A stretch of DNA of 64,000 nt from Rhodoblastus sp963713695 (GCA_963713695.1 CAVQMU010000002.1:372001-436000), one strand, 5' to 3'. Shown: positions 37,982 through 48,126, numbered from the stretch's first letter. A program made the numbers and translations. Notes: a model not told the origin generated them from the letters alone.

Positions 37982-38413
37982 TCAGCGACAAGCGAAGCGC
38001 GCAGAATGATATCGCTTGTGCGAGGCTTCGATGCCGGCAACCTGACGGCTCTTCAGGGCGTAGCGCACAGCGGCGGCCAACGCCTCCGGCGGGAATGGTT
38101 TGGTGAGGAAGTCGGTCACTCCCAAGGCTTTGGCCTTGTCGCGCAGCGGTGCGGTCGCCTGCGCCGACATCAGGATGACCGGCCAGCTCAAGCGGCGAAG
38201 CGAGATTTCGGAAACAAGGTCCATTCCCGTCATATCGGGCATCTGCAGATCAGTGAGAACGCACCCTTCGTTATCGGGCGGACCAGCCTTCAGGAATTCG
38301 AGCGCCGAGGCATAGGTTTCGACAACGAAGCCGTCGGCTGTCAGCAGCAGATCAATGCTGTTGCGGATGGCTTCATCGTCATCGATGACGTGGATGATAT
38401 CCAGCTTGCCCAT
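37982..38413 (-). CDS. Single-domain response regulator (FixJ-type receiver)
   Basis: 143 residues, receiver domain only. The acidic pocket is DDD at 11-13, the phospho-acceptor is Asp55 in LTDLQMP, the switch Ser83 lies in LMSAQ, and Lys105 in LTKPFPPE. The sequence style is that of FixJ/NarL-type receivers, but the DNA-binding output domain is missing; about 25 unrelated residues end the protein. It may act by protein contact or in a phosphorelay. The cognate kinase is not in the window. An XRE regulator gene lies downstream on the same strand. Confidence 0.87.
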   Translation of the reverse strand: MGKLDIIHVIDDDEAIRNSIDLLLTADGFVVETYASALEFLKAGPPDNEGCVLTDLQMPDMTGMDLVSEISLRRLSWPVILMSAQATAPLRDKAKALGVTDFLTKPFPPEALAAAVRYALKSRQVAGIEASHKRYHSARFACR

Positions 38414-38775
38414 TGTTCAACTCCTGACCATATGCGTTTTCCGCGATTTCCCAGAACGCCAATGGCGCCATTTTCCAGAGCAATGAAGGCACATGAACTC
38501 AGAAGCGCGACCAAAAACAAATAGCAGCGATTTTAACCCTGCGGCATGAGTGTTTGAATTCCGATGGTTTCCCATGTCAATTTCGATTCGTGTTCGAAAA
38601 GGATCTTATCCCGAGCGGATTGCGTCAAATGCAGCAAGCAACGCTTCGAACCGAAGATAGCGCTCCAGCAGCAAGCTATAGAGCTTTGAAATATCGCATG
38701 AATGACCATCGATCGAATTGGTTTACCAATCGTTAACGAACGACGTTATCCACCTGGAAGTGCAGTCACCTTTTT
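38414..38775. other. Gene-free, A/T-richer region upstream of the receiver gene
   Basis: About 360 bases with lower GC than the flanks. It should carry the promoter of the receiver gene (leftward). A 60-codon open frame at 38554-38736 has only a TTG start, no ribosome site and no recognisable motif, so I leave it unannotated. No repeat, RNA gene or terminator is evident. Confidence 0.5.
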
Positions 38776-38965
38776 GTGATCCTCGCATCATATTTTCACC
38801 TATTCGAGAAAATTACTGAAAACTGGCGAGGAAATCATCAAGCGGTATTTGAGCGCATCGTGTGAAATAGCTGAAAATGACAAGCTGTATCTTGACCATG
38901 CCCTGATCATTCTGGCGGTTGCGAGGGCATTGCAACCCTTGGGACGTACGGGCGTTCCCTGGTAG
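38776..38965 (+). CDS. Possible small gene or N-terminal extension upstream of the RibD-like gene (frame-broken, low confidence)
   Basis: A GTG at 38776 starts ILASYFHLFEK. If one A is dropped near 38,810, the frame continues as LLKTGEEIIKRYLSASCEIA, then YLDHALIILAVARALQPLG, ending at TAG 38963-38965. The result is about 62 residues that look like helical protein, unlike noise. The same frame continues after the TAG directly into the RibD-like gene. So this is either a separate small gene or a lost N-terminal part of the next one. No good ribosome site is visible for the GTG. Confidence 0.3.
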
Positions 38966-38983
38966 AAGCTGCAACGCTGGACC

Positions 38984-39781
38984 TTGCAAAACCGCGAGGG
39001 GATTTTCCTGCTTTTCCAGAGAACAGGGGATGTCTTGGGCTTCACCGAAAAGGTCGCCGAAAATTTGCGAATGGGGTCGTTCGACGCCGTGGCGCCGGGC
39101 GATCCTTTCGCGCCTTTCTGCGCTGCTCCCGCGGGTCGGCCTTTTGTCGTGGCGCAGCTCGGCCAGTCGCTCGATGGGCGTATCGCAACGGTCAGCGGCG
39201 AATCCCGCAACATCAGCGGCGAAGCGGGCCTGGATCACTTGCACCGGCTTCGGGCCAATGTGGACGCCGTGATTGTCGGCGCGGGCACTGTTGTCGCCGA
39301 CAATCCGCAGCTTTCCGTTCGCCGGGCGCAGGGGTCTAATCCCGCCCGTGTCGTGATTGACCCGAGGGGACGGCTCGGATCTGGCGGCAAGTGGCTGGCG
39401 GAAGATGGCGTTCCCCGCTTTCTCGTGACGGGCGAGGCGGTCGAGCCGCCCGGCGGCGCCAAATTGCTGCGGCTTGCCGCACATGGGGGCAGGATTGCGC
39501 CGGCGGCGATCGTCGAGGCGCTTTTCGTCCGGGGCTTTCAGCGCATTCTCGTTGAGGGCGGCCCACGAACCATCGCTGCATTCATCGAAGACGGCTGTCT
39601 CGACCGCCTGCATGTTCTGGTCGCGCCGGTCATCATTGGTTCGGGTCGCGCCGGTCTCGAGCTTCCGGCCGAGCCCAGGCTGTCTCTGGCTTTGCGCCCG
39701 AATGCGACGCCGTATCTGCTCGGCGATGGCGAGGTCCTGTTCGACTGCGATTTCGCCGCCTATCGCCGGAACGCGAGTTGA
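38984..39781 (+). CDS. RibD C-terminal-domain (dihydrofolate-reductase-like) reductase
   Basis: 265 residues from TTG 38984; ATG 39071 is the more conservative start because the family domain begins soon after it (PFVVAQLGQSLDGRIAT). The reductase fold shows DGRIATVSGESRNISGEAGLDHLHRLRA, VDAVIVGAGTVVADNPQLSVR, NPARVVIDPRGRL, RILVEGGPRTIAAFIE and VAPVIIGSGRAGL. This matches RibD reductase-domain proteins that act alone without the deaminase half. They may reduce pteridine- or riboflavin-pathway intermediates with NADPH; the true substrate is unknown. The frame upstream to 38,813 is open except for one TAG. Confidence 0.85.
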   Translation: MQNREGIFLLFQRTGDVLGFTEKVAENLRMGSFDAVAPGDPFAPFCAAPAGRPFVVAQLGQSLDGRIATVSGESRNISGEAGLDHLHRLRANVDAVIVGAGTVVADNPQLSVRRAQGSNPARVVIDPRGRLGSGGKWLAEDGVPRFLVTGEAVEPPGGAKLLRLAAHGGRIAPAAIVEALFVRGFQRILVEGGPRTIAAFIEDGCLDRLHVLVAPVIIGSGRAGLELPAEPRLSLALRPNATPYLLGDGEVLFDCDFAAYRRNAS

Positions 39782-39802
39782 GAAAGGGACGATTGCCGCC
39801 CG

Positions 39803-40702
39803 CTAGCCTTCGGGCAAGGTGAAATACTGGCCGAGGAGCCGGTAAGCCCAGAAGGCCTCGTCGCTTTGGGCGCTTTTGCGCAATTGTTCCGGCGTGAAGC
39901 CGGTATGCCGCCGCATTTGTCTGATCATGTGCGACTGGTCGGCGAACCCGGACGCCGCAGCAAGCTCGGCCCAGCGGATATCGCCGGTCTGCAGAGCCTC
40001 GTGAAGTCTTGCATAGAGCTGCTCGGTATGGCCAAGGCCCTGCAGGTCCCGTTCGCTCATGCCGGTGATTGACTTGACCCGCCGCGCGATCTGCCGCGCG
40101 CTCCCTCCCGGGCCGCTTGACGCCGCTCTGACGACAAGGCTTAGGCTCCAGTCTTTCAGCCATTTGATGGATGCGTTTCCTGCAGGGCGCCTTTCCGACC
40201 ACATCGTCGCGATCTTGTTTTCATACGCCGAACAACTTTTTTCAACGCCTTCGCGCCATACGGCGTCCAGAAATTCATGGCAATGCCCCAGGAGGGGCTG
40301 AGGCAAGGCTTCCTCCACGGGCGCCAATCGCCCCGTAAATGAACTCAGGTCGAGACCAGTCATCGCCGAAAGCGCATCCGGGTAGAAGGCGATCGCGATC
40401 GCGAATGTCTCGCCGGGGTTCCAGGAGACAAGCGGCCCGAGTTGCGTTCCCGAGAACGCAATACGCGGCAGTTTTGCTCCCGTCCAGGGCCGCTCCATCT
40501 GGTCCGGCCGTTCGATCAGATGGCAATCGCCGGCAAGCGTCCAGGTCACGGCGCATAATGGGGAAGCGGGAAAGAAGTTGAACCTCTGTGCGGGATCGAG
40601 AGGGACGCGCCGCGTGTCCCGAATGAACGTGCAGAAGACGCATCCGGCGACCGCCGGGCGGGGCCAGTTGATCCTGGAGGCGCTTATCGATGCCATCGCC
40701 AT
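39803..40702 (-). CDS. AraC-family transcriptional regulator
   Basis: 299 residues. The C-terminal AraC helix-turn-helix pair lies at about 210-290 (WAELAAASGFADQSHMIRQMRRHTGFTPEQLRK). The N-terminal 190 residues form an uncharacterised sensing domain (FNFFPASPLCAVTWTLAGDCHLI). It is divergent from the cytochrome P450 gene with 107 bases between the starts, so it is the likely activator of the P450. The RibD-like gene converges on its stop with a 21-base gap. Confidence 0.88.
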   Translation of the reverse strand: MAMASISASRINWPRPAVAGCVFCTFIRDTRRVPLDPAQRFNFFPASPLCAVTWTLAGDCHLIERPDQMERPWTGAKLPRIAFSGTQLGPLVSWNPGETFAIAIAFYPDALSAMTGLDLSSFTGRLAPVEEALPQPLLGHCHEFLDAVWREGVEKSCSAYENKIATMWSERRPAGNASIKWLKDWSLSLVVRAASSGPGGSARQIARRVKSITGMSERDLQGLGHTEQLYARLHEALQTGDIRWAELAAASGFADQSHMIRQMRRHTGFTPEQLRKSAQSDEAFWAYRLLGQYFTLPEG

Positions 40703-40809
40703 GTTCCCTAACCCGGCAATCTATGGCGGAATGTCCGATCCGTTCAATACGCGGCCGATCGCGTCTGGCAGATGAGGCTGATTAGAAGTTCGAATTTCGG
40801 CAGGTTCCC

Positions 40810-42202
40810 ATGCTCGATGCAAGTCCTTTTGTCGTCCCGCCAGCCCCAGCCGTTCATCCCAAGGATCTTTCTTCCCTCGGGCTGCTGTTGACAATGACGC
40901 GCAACTCCCTCGCGATCTGGCCCGACTACGCCTTCGACGCGCCATTCTCCCGGAACAGGCTGTTCGGCATCGAAAGCGTCCTGATCAACGACCCGGCTGG
41001 CATCCGCCATGTCATGACGACAAACGCCGCAAATTATGTCCGCCCGGCGATGATGCCGCGCATCATGCGCCCGCTGATCGGCCGGGGCCTGTTCCTTGCT
41101 GAAGGCGGTGATTGGCGCCGGCAACGGCGCCTGCTGTCCCCCGCATTCACGCCAGCCAATGTCAACATCCTCATTCCTCATTTCCTCGCGGCCGCCAATG
41201 ACCTGGTCCGCGACCTAGAAGGACGGCCGAGCGCCGATCTCTCCGATGCGTATCAGGTCGCGGCGTTGAACGCCGCGCTGCGCGCGCTGTTCTCCATGCC
41301 CGATCAACGGGAGCGCGACAGGATCGGCGCCCTGGTCCGCCAATATGTCGCTGGCCCGGGGCGCCCGCAGTTCTTCGATGGCTTCGCGAAATCAGAGACG
41401 TCCTTCGCCTTTGCCCTGGGCGGACGCCGCGCTTTTCAGACACGCTGGTTCGCCGCAGTCGACGAGATTGTCGCGGCGCGGCGAAATTCTCTCCATCACG
41501 AGGACACGCGAGACCTGCTCGATCTCTTGATTACGGCCCGCGATCCCGACGGCGGGTTGCTCGCGGCCGACGAGGTCCGCGACCAGTGCGCGACGATGAT
41601 CTTTGGAGGCTACGAGACCACGGCAAGACTGCTTTTCTGGGCCACCTATCTGTTGACCCTCGATCGGGCGGAGCAAGCGCGGCTGCGAGCGGAGGTCGCC
41701 GCCTTCCCGCCCGAACGGGTCACAAGCCTTGACGACCTCGGCAACTGGCCACGCCTGCGCCTCGTGCTGCTGGAGACGCTGCGGCTGTACCCGCCGATTC
41801 CGCTTCTCGTGCGTGAGCCGATCGAGGACGACGTCGTCATGGGCGAACAGGTGCGGCGCGGCGTGGCGATCTTATATTGCGCCCTGGGTGCTTCATCGCC
41901 ATCGCAAGCACCGGAAACATCCGACCGCCTTCATTCCAGATCGGTTTGCGAACCAGGCGTCGCCCTGGACCGCGGGCGGCGCCTATCTGCCCTTCGGCGC
42001 CGGTCCGCGCATATGCATCGGCGCCGTCTTCGCTCTGGCCGAGGCGCAGATCATGCTGGCGACCGTGTTGCAGCGTTGCGCGCTCGCCATCGAGGGCGCG
42101 CGTCCCGTCATGCCGGTGGGGCGGCTGACCATCCAGCCAAGCTATCCGCCGATATTCAAGCTAGAACCAACGCAGCAATGCCGCGTCCGGCCTGGAGCCT
42201 GA
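40810..42202 (+). CDS. Cytochrome P450 (one frame break near 41,877)
   Basis: About 464 codons, normal for a soluble bacterial P450. The I-helix oxygen-binding motif GGYETT, the K-helix ExxR in LLETLRLYPP, and the heme loop FGAGPRICIG with the thiolate Cys are all present. The last lies in the second frame. Dropping one T near 41,877 gives VAILYAPWVLHRHRKH, the expected text between K-helix and heme loop. The enzyme would hydroxylate a hydrophobic substrate with an unknown ferredoxin or reductase partner; none is adjacent. The divergent AraC regulator probably controls it. Confidence 0.88.
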
Positions 42203-42219
42203 AGGCGCGCCGCCTGACC

Positions 42220-42771
42220 TCAGGACCTGTGCGTTTCGCGCCAGGCGCGAACGGCGGCGAGCGTGTTCTCGATGTGCTTTTCCGGCGCCGGATCCTGAAA
42301 GGAATAAATGACCTTGCCGTCGGGCGCGATCACATAAGAAATGCGGTCGGAGAGGACCGCGCCGTTCGGTCCGGGTTTTACGCGCAATGAATCATAGGAC
42401 TTGATCACGGCGGCGTCCGGGTCGGCGGCCACGGGGAATTTGTCGCGGCATTCTCTCGAGGAAAAGTCGATCTGGGTGTCGATATTATCCGCCGACACGC
42501 CGATCAGCGAGGCGCCCGCGGCTGCAAAATTTTCGGCGTTTTCGGCGAAATCGTGCGCCTCGACGGTGCAGCCCCTGGTGAAGGATTTTGGGTAGAAATA
42601 AAGCACGACCGGGCCCTTCTTCAGGGCTTCCGAGAGTTTGAAGGTGAAAGCCTTTCCGCCGAGCGCGGCCTGCGCCGTGAAGTCCGGCGCGGAATCGCCG
42701 TCCTTCAGCGCAGCCGATGCGGCGGTCGAGAGCAAGGCGCTGACGCAAGCGCCAAACAGCAGACGTTTCAT
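42220..42771 (-). CDS. Exported peroxiredoxin, PrxQ/BCP type
   Basis: 183 residues from ATG 42771, which opens a signal peptide (LLFGACVSALLSTAASA). The thioredoxin-fold core begins LKDGDSAPDFTAQ. The peroxidatic Cys lies in FYPKSFTRGCTVEAHDF near 69. The resolving Cys usual five residues later in PrxQ (GCTxEAC) is His here, so a one-Cys mechanism or a partner thiol is implied. It removes peroxides in the periplasm. It is convergent with the P450 gene (17-base gap). Confidence 0.88.
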   Translation of the reverse strand: MKRLLFGACVSALLSTAASAALKDGDSAPDFTAQAALGGKAFTFKLSEALKKGPVVLYFYPKSFTRGCTVEAHDFAENAENFAAAGASLIGVSADNIDTQIDFSSRECRDKFPVAADPDAAVIKSYDSLRVKPGPNGAVLSDRISYVIAPDGKVIYSFQDPAPEKHIENTLAAVRAWRETHRS

Positions 42772-42998
42772 CGTTTGTCCCCGGGGAAGTTTTTGAGACC
42801 TTGAGATGGGCTTGGCGAGGAGACACTTCAACGAAGCGCCGGCGGCAAAGTGGCGGACCCTTCAAATAGTTTCTTGCACTCCGAACTCTTCGGTCTTTTG
42901 CGCATTGTGATCTTGGGCGAGGCATCGCCAGCGAATCCTTCGGGAGGCGGCCGATCACCTTTCGCGACAACCTTCGACTTCGCGACCGGCGGCGCGAT

Positions 42999-43628
42999 GT
43001 GTCGCATCGGCGACGCGCGTTTGCGCTCACTTGCGCCCTCTCGCTCTGGCGCCTCGTCGCGCTGAGCGCGCCCGCTCTCGCGCAAGCGCAAAACGAAGCG
43101 CCGGCCACGCCGCCGGCTGCCGAACAACCTGCGGCCAGGCCTGCCGCCGAGCCCTCATCCGCGGCCAAGCCGGGCGACCAGCCCGTATCTGCGGCGAAAC
43201 CGGCGGAGCGCCCGGCGACGGAAACGCCGGCCGTGGTCATCGATGGAGCTGCCGCGCAAACGCTGCTCGGCAAGCCGGTGCAGAGTCTGAAGGGCGAGGA
43301 TCTCGGCCGCGTTGTCGACGTCGTCGTCGACCGTTCCGGAGTCTTGCGCGCCGCCATCGTCGACTTCGGCGGGTTCCTGGGCGTCGGCACCCGGAAGATC
43401 GCGGTCGACTGGCATGTCCTGCATTTCCCGGAAAATGGTCCGATGAACAGGCTTGTCGCCGACCTGCAGCGCGATCAGCTGCGCAATGCGCCGATCTACA
43501 AGGAGGGCGAGGCGGTCGTCGTCATCGGCGCCGCCAACGCCCCGCCGCCCAACGCCCCACCGCCCAACGCCTCCCCGCCTAACGCCCCGCCCTCGGAGCC
43601 GCCGTCCCAGTCCGCCCCAAAACCTTGA
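42999..43628 (+). CDS. Exported PRC-barrel domain protein
   Basis: 209 residues from GTG 42999. A signal peptide (LTCALSLWRLVALSAPALAQA) precedes a Pro/Ala/Glu-rich linker (about 32-78) and a PRC-barrel domain (about 83-150: LLGKPVQSLKGEDLGRVVDVVVDRSG, then IVDFGGFLGVGTRKIAVDW). The tail is a low-complexity repeat of PPPNA units. PRC-barrel proteins of this exported kind are common in Rhizobiales and may tether to envelope or respond to stress; function unknown. Its stop overlaps the likely TTG start of the MFS gene. Confidence 0.82.
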   Translation: MSHRRRAFALTCALSLWRLVALSAPALAQAQNEAPATPPAAEQPAARPAAEPSSAAKPGDQPVSAAKPAERPATETPAVVIDGAAAQTLLGKPVQSLKGEDLGRVVDVVVDRSGVLRAAIVDFGGFLGVGTRKIAVDWHVLHFPENGPMNRLVADLQRDQLRNAPIYKEGEAVVVIGAANAPPPNAPPPNASPPNAPPSEPPSQSAPKP

Positions 43629-44888
43629 CGGAGGACGTCGCGACGAAGCGCCATGATGACTTTGCGGCAACCCCTTCGCGCCGAAGCAGCCACGGGCTCG
43701 ATTGGCTCGTGTTCTTTGTCGCTGACATCCAGACGGGCTTCGGCCCTTTCGTTGCGGTTTTCCTGACGACGCAGAAGTGGACGCAGGTCGATATCGGGCT
43801 GGTCCTCACCGTCTCGCGGCCTTGTGGGGCTCATAGGCCAGGTTCCGCTGGGCGCGCTCGTCGATGCGACGAGATCGTTGCGGGCCTTGTCCGCCGTGGC
43901 GCTGGCCGCCATTGGCGCCTGCGCCATAGCTTTCGCGATCTGGCCGGTCTACGCGGTCGTGCTTTTGACGCGCGTGGCGCACGCCGCGGCGAGTTGCCTG
44001 CTCGGGCTCGCGATGGTGGCGATCAGCCTCGGTCTCGCTGGCGAGGGGGAGGCCAGCGAGCGCTTCGGCCGCAACGCCGCCTTCGCTTCGGCTGGAACGG
44101 GACTGGCGGCCGCCGCCATGGGCGCTTGCGGCTATTATCTTTCCAATCGCGCTGTGTTCTTTCTGACCGGCGCGCTGGCGCTGCCGGCTCTGGTCGCGCT
44201 ATGGCGCATCAGGCCGGAGGAGATTGGTCCCGCCTCGGACGCGGCGCGCGGCGAAAAGACCAGCGCGCATTCACTCGCCCAAGGGACTTCGGAGCTGCTC
44301 CGAAGCCGCGCCTTCGTCACGTTCTCCGGGTGCATCATGATGTTTCATCTCGCCAATGCGGCCATGCTGCCGCTGGCGGCGAGCATGCTGACGCTGCGCT
44401 CGAGCCAGGCGGCGACGATCATGGTCGCTGCCGCCATTGTCGTTCCGCAATTCACCATGACCGCGCTGTCGGCCTGGGTCGGGCGCCTCGCGCATTTTCG
44501 CGGACGCCGGCCGCTTTTGCTCGCGGGTTTCCTTGCGCTGGCGCTGCGCGGTCTTCTGTTCTCGCTGACCAACACGCCCGAGCTTCTGGTGATGGGGCAG
44601 GTCCTCGACGGCGTGTCGGCGGCGGTCCTTGCCGTGCTCGTTCCGCTGACCATGGTCGATCTCACCCGCGCTCACGGCCACTTCAACCTGGCGCAGGGCA
44701 TGGCTGGCTGCGCCATGGGCGTGGGGGGCGCGGCGAGCACGACGCTCGCCGGCTATGTCAGCGACAGGTTCGGCAGCCACGCCGCCTTCGACATGTTGAC
44801 CCTGATCGCCACGGCGGGATTTCTCGCCGTGGCGCTGCTGATGCCCGAGACTCAACCGACGCCGACCGGCGAAGGCGTCAGCCGATAG
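43625..44888 (+). CDS. MFS transporter (one frame break near 43,820)
   Basis: About 421 codons. The start is uncertain: TTG 43625 overlaps the preceding stop, and no in-frame ATG has a ribosome site. Text begins LDWLVFFVADIQTGFGPFVAVFLTTQKW and continues, after dropping one C near 43,821, as LVGLIGQVPLGALVDATRSL. Twelve hydrophobic spans follow, including LLTRVAHAAASCLLGLAMVAISL and VLDGVSAAVLAVLVPLTMVDLTRAHGHFNLAQG. It looks like the drug- or metabolite-exporting MFS group with a duplicated LGxxxDxxxR-like loop. Substrate unknown. The convergent glycosyltransferase gene overlaps its stop by 11 bases. Confidence 0.8.
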
Positions 44889-45932
44889 CAAGCCTTGGGC
44901 GAGCGCGCGCGCCCTCGATCATTCGGCGATAAACGCCCAGATAATCCTTCGCCATCCGGCGGGAGGTGAAACGCTCCTCGAACCTTCTGCGGATGTTTTC
45001 GCGCGACAGGGACGTGGCCTCGTGCACGGCGCCGACCGCGCTGGTCTCGTCCTCGACGACGAAGCCGGTGACGCCGTCCTCGACGATCTCGGGAACGGAG
45101 CCGCGGTTGAAGGCGACCACGGGCACGCCGCAGGCCATGGCCTCGATCATGACCAGGCCGAAGGGCTCCGGCCAGTCGATCGGCACGAGCAGCGCAAGGG
45201 CGCCGCTGAGAAAGTCGGGCTTCTGCGCGTCGGTGATCTCGCCGATAAATTCGACGCCGGGCAAGGCGAACAGGGGGCGGATCGCCTCCTCGAAATAATC
45301 GGCGTCGGCGCGGTCGATCTTGGCGGCGATCTTGATCGGCAGGCCGCAGCGCTGTGCAATGTGAATGGCCAGATCGACCCTTTTTCCGGAGAGATGCGGC
45401 CGAGGAAGGCGAGGTAGGACGGCTTGGCTGGCTGCGGCCGCAGCAGTTTTTCCGGCAGCCCGTGGTTGACGGTGGCGACCCAGTTGGCCCGCGGCAGGGG
45501 ACGGCGCTGCGCGTGGGAAATCGAAATGACGGGTATGGATGAGAACGTCTCGAAGACCGGGTGATGTTCGGGCAGGTCAAGGCGGCCGTGCAAGGTGGTG
45601 ACGAAGGGCGTCGGCTGCCGCGACATCAGCGAAAAGGAAAAATAATCGAGATGGAAATGCATGATGTCGAACTGGCTGGCGCGGCGGCAGGCCTGTTCGA
45701 TCATCATCATGTGCAGCGAATTGGCGTCGCGCACGGCGCCGTCGAGCCGCAGCGCCCGTGGCCACATGGGCTCGAGCTTCGCCGACGTGATGGAATCGCC
45801 GCTGGCGAAAAGAGTGACGTCGTGGCCAAGCTCGACAAGATCTTCGGTCAGCCAGGAAATGACGCTTTCGGTGCCGCCGTAAAGCGAGGGCGGAACGGCC
45901 TCGGTCAAGGGAGCTATTTGCGCGATGCGCAT
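44878..45932 (-). CDS. GT4-type glycosyltransferase (one frame break near 45,380)
   Basis: About 351 codons from ATG 45932 (MRIAQIAPLTEAVPPSLYGG). The N-terminal loop LYGGTESVISWLTEDLVELGHDVTLFASGDS is typical of GT4 enzymes found beside glycogen-debranching genes. The donor domain has LAFLGRISPEKG, then the second-frame EFIGEITDAQKPDFLSGALALLVPIDWPEPFGLVMIEAMACGVPVVAFNRGSVPE with the catalytic E-x7-E block. The break lies in an A5-G3 stretch; removing one A and one G, or adding one base, repairs it. It is divergent from the ABC exporter (231 bases), with a debranching-type enzyme beyond. Confidence 0.85.
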
Positions 45933-46163
45933 GTCGGAAACCTCTCTCGTTCGGTGGCCAAGCTTTCGGTAGAGCTTTGCAATTCAGCGCCTTGGGCGCG
46001 AAACATTTTCGATTGCGTCGCGTTGGTGGGACGACCGCGCTCAACGCCGCGACGCAGGTTCGGGTTTCGTCACGGCGCTTCACTTTTCGACTCGCACGCG
46101 CAACTCGCCACGAGTCGCCAGGACCGCCGTTCAGGCTCGGACGTGACCGGAGAAGGCTCGCCA

Positions 46164-47963
46164 TTGACTGAAGATCTTTGCCGTTTCAGGGACAGGCCGA
46201 TCGCCTTCTTCGCGCGCTATATCGGACGAAGTCCGGTCTTTCACGCCATCATTCTCATCTCCGTGCTGGGCGCGGTGGCCTGTTCTGTCAGCACGCAGTA
46301 TGGGGTCAAGCGCCTCGTCGACGCTTTGGCGCGCACGTCCGCCGGGGGAGCTTTTTCCGCAGCAAGTCCCTTCTCCGCGGCGAATCCGTGGTCGGCCTTC
46401 TTGCTCATCGTCGCTTTCGTCGCGGCGGACAATCTCCTGTGGCGGCTGGCGAGCTGGTTGGCGAGCCATGCTTTCGTCAAGGTGTCGGGCGACCTTCGCT
46501 CCGAACTTTTCCGCCATCTCACCGGACACGCGCCAGCTTATTTCGCGGGCAGCGTGCCCGGCGCCTTGACGAGCAGGATCACAGCCACGTCGAACGCCGT
46601 CTTCCAGATCGAAAACATGACGATGTGGAACGTGCTGCCGCCTTGCGTCGCCACGGTCGGCGCGATCCTTTTTCTCGCAATGGTCAGCGTCAAGATGGCG
46701 GCTGTTTCGGTCGCGATTTCGGCGCTGGTGCTCGCGCTGATGTTTCATCTTGCGGCGGCCGGTCGCCCGCTGCATCACGAATTCGCCAGCAAGGCGGCGG
46801 CGGTCGATGGCGAAATGATGGATGTCGTCGGCAACATGCCGCTCGTGCGCGCCTTCGGCGGCCTGTTTCGCGAGCATATGCGCTTCGATGTCACCATCGC
46901 CGCGGAAATGCAGGCGCGCAAGCGCAGCCTGCGCTATCTTGAAAAGCTGCGGCTGCTGCATGCGCTTGTCGTCATCGTCGGAACGCTGTCGCTGCTCGCC
47001 TGGGCGATCACCCTGTGGCAGGACGGCCGCGCCACCGCCGGCGACGTGGTGCTGGTCTGCACCCTCGGCCTGTCCCTGCTCAGCGCGACGCGCGATCTTG
47101 CGGTGGCGCTGGTCGATGTGACCCAGCATATGGCGCGCCTGTCGGAGGCTCTGAAAACCCTGCTGTCGCCGCATGAGCTCAAGGATCATCCCCAAGCCGC
47201 GGCGCTGGCGCCCAATGGCGCGCGCGTGAGCCTGGAGAACGTGCGTTTCGGCTATTCCGCCGACAGCGCGGTCTTTGACGGATTGACTCTTGACATCACC
47301 AGGGGACAGCGGGTCGGCCTGGTCGGTCCGTCGGGCGGCGGCAAGTCGACGCTCGTTGCGCTGGTCCAGCGCCTCTACCGGGTCCAGTCCGGACGCATCC
47401 TGATCGACGGCCAGGACATAGGGCTCGCGACCGAGGACAGCCTGCGGCAGGCGATCGCCGTCGTGCCGCAGGACACGGCGCTGCTCAACCGCACGCTGAT
47501 GGAGAATATTCGCTATGGCCGGCCTGATGCGAGCGACGAGGAGATCTGGGCGGCGGCGACGGCGGCGCGTTGCCGGCCTTTCATCGAAAACCTGCCCGAC
47601 GGTCTCGAGACGATGGTGGGGGATCGCGGAATAAAGCTTTCGGGCGGCCAACGCCAGCGCATCGCCATTGCCCGCGCCTTCCTGAAGGACGCTCCGCTGC
47701 TCATCCTCGACGAAGCCACCTCCGCGCTCGACAGCGAATCGGAGGAAGCCATTCGCTCCGCGCTCGAAAGGCTGATGGCGGGACGCACCGTCATCGCCAT
47801 CGCCCATCGGCTTTCGACCCTCCGCAATTTCGACCGCATTGTCGTGATGCAATCCGGCCGGGTGGTCGAGGACGGCGCGCCTGATATTCTTATGCGCGGC
47901 GATGGTGCCTATCGCGAATTGATCAGCCGCGAGCTCGACCGCCTCGCGCGGCAGGCGGCTTAG
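46164..47963 (+). CDS. ABC exporter, fused membrane and ATPase domains
   Basis: 599 residues from TTG 46164, chosen because GGAGAAGG lies seven bases upstream; GTG 46143 is an alternative and the open frame beyond is antisense to a real gene. The six-helix exporter domain (to about 320) opens with FFARYIGRSPVFHAIILISVLG. The ATPase has Walker A GPSGGGKST, Q-loop VVPQDTALLNRTLMENIRYG, signature LSGGQRQ and Walker B LLILDEATSALD. It works as a homodimer at the inner membrane. The context of a glycosyltransferase and a debranching-type enzyme hints at glucan or glycolipid export, but lipid or peptide cargo is equally possible. Confidence 0.9.
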   Translation: MTEDLCRFRDRPIAFFARYIGRSPVFHAIILISVLGAVACSVSTQYGVKRLVDALARTSAGGAFSAASPFSAANPWSAFLLIVAFVAADNLLWRLASWLASHAFVKVSGDLRSELFRHLTGHAPAYFAGSVPGALTSRITATSNAVFQIENMTMWNVLPPCVATVGAILFLAMVSVKMAAVSVAISALVLALMFHLAAAGRPLHHEFASKAAAVDGEMMDVVGNMPLVRAFGGLFREHMRFDVTIAAEMQARKRSLRYLEKLRLLHALVVIVGTLSLLAWAITLWQDGRATAGDVVLVCTLGLSLLSATRDLAVALVDVTQHMARLSEALKTLLSPHELKDHPQAAALAPNGARVSLENVRFGYSADSAVFDGLTLDITRGQRVGLVGPSGGGKSTLVALVQRLYRVQSGRILIDGQDIGLATEDSLRQAIAVVPQDTALLNRTLMENIRYGRPDASDEEIWAAATAARCRPFIENLPDGLETMVGDRGIKLSGGQRQRIAIARAFLKDAPLLILDEATSALDSESEEAIRSALERLMAGRTVIAIAHRLSTLRNFDRIVVMQSGRVVEDGAPDILMRGDGAYRELISRELDRLARQAA

Positions 47964-48126
47964 AAGACTCTGGTTTAAAACATCTTCTTCGCGCGACCGG
48001 GATGTTTTTTCGCGCGAAAACGCCCTGATGTTTTGGCGCCGCCGCTTGATTGCCCGGTGTGCGGTGCCACATGACAGCGCGCTCCGGCGATTTCGCAAGC
48101 GCGAGATTTCTTGCTCGGGGGTCACC

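Noticed and set aside
38554..38736. A 60-codon open frame with a TTG start
   Set aside because: No ribosome site or motif, in an A/T-rich stretch more likely to be a promoter region.
38963..38965. Programmed TAG readthrough (for example pyrrolysine) upstream of the RibD-like gene
   Set aside because: No evidence of a pyrrolysine system or conserved context; a separate small gene or a sequence error is simpler.
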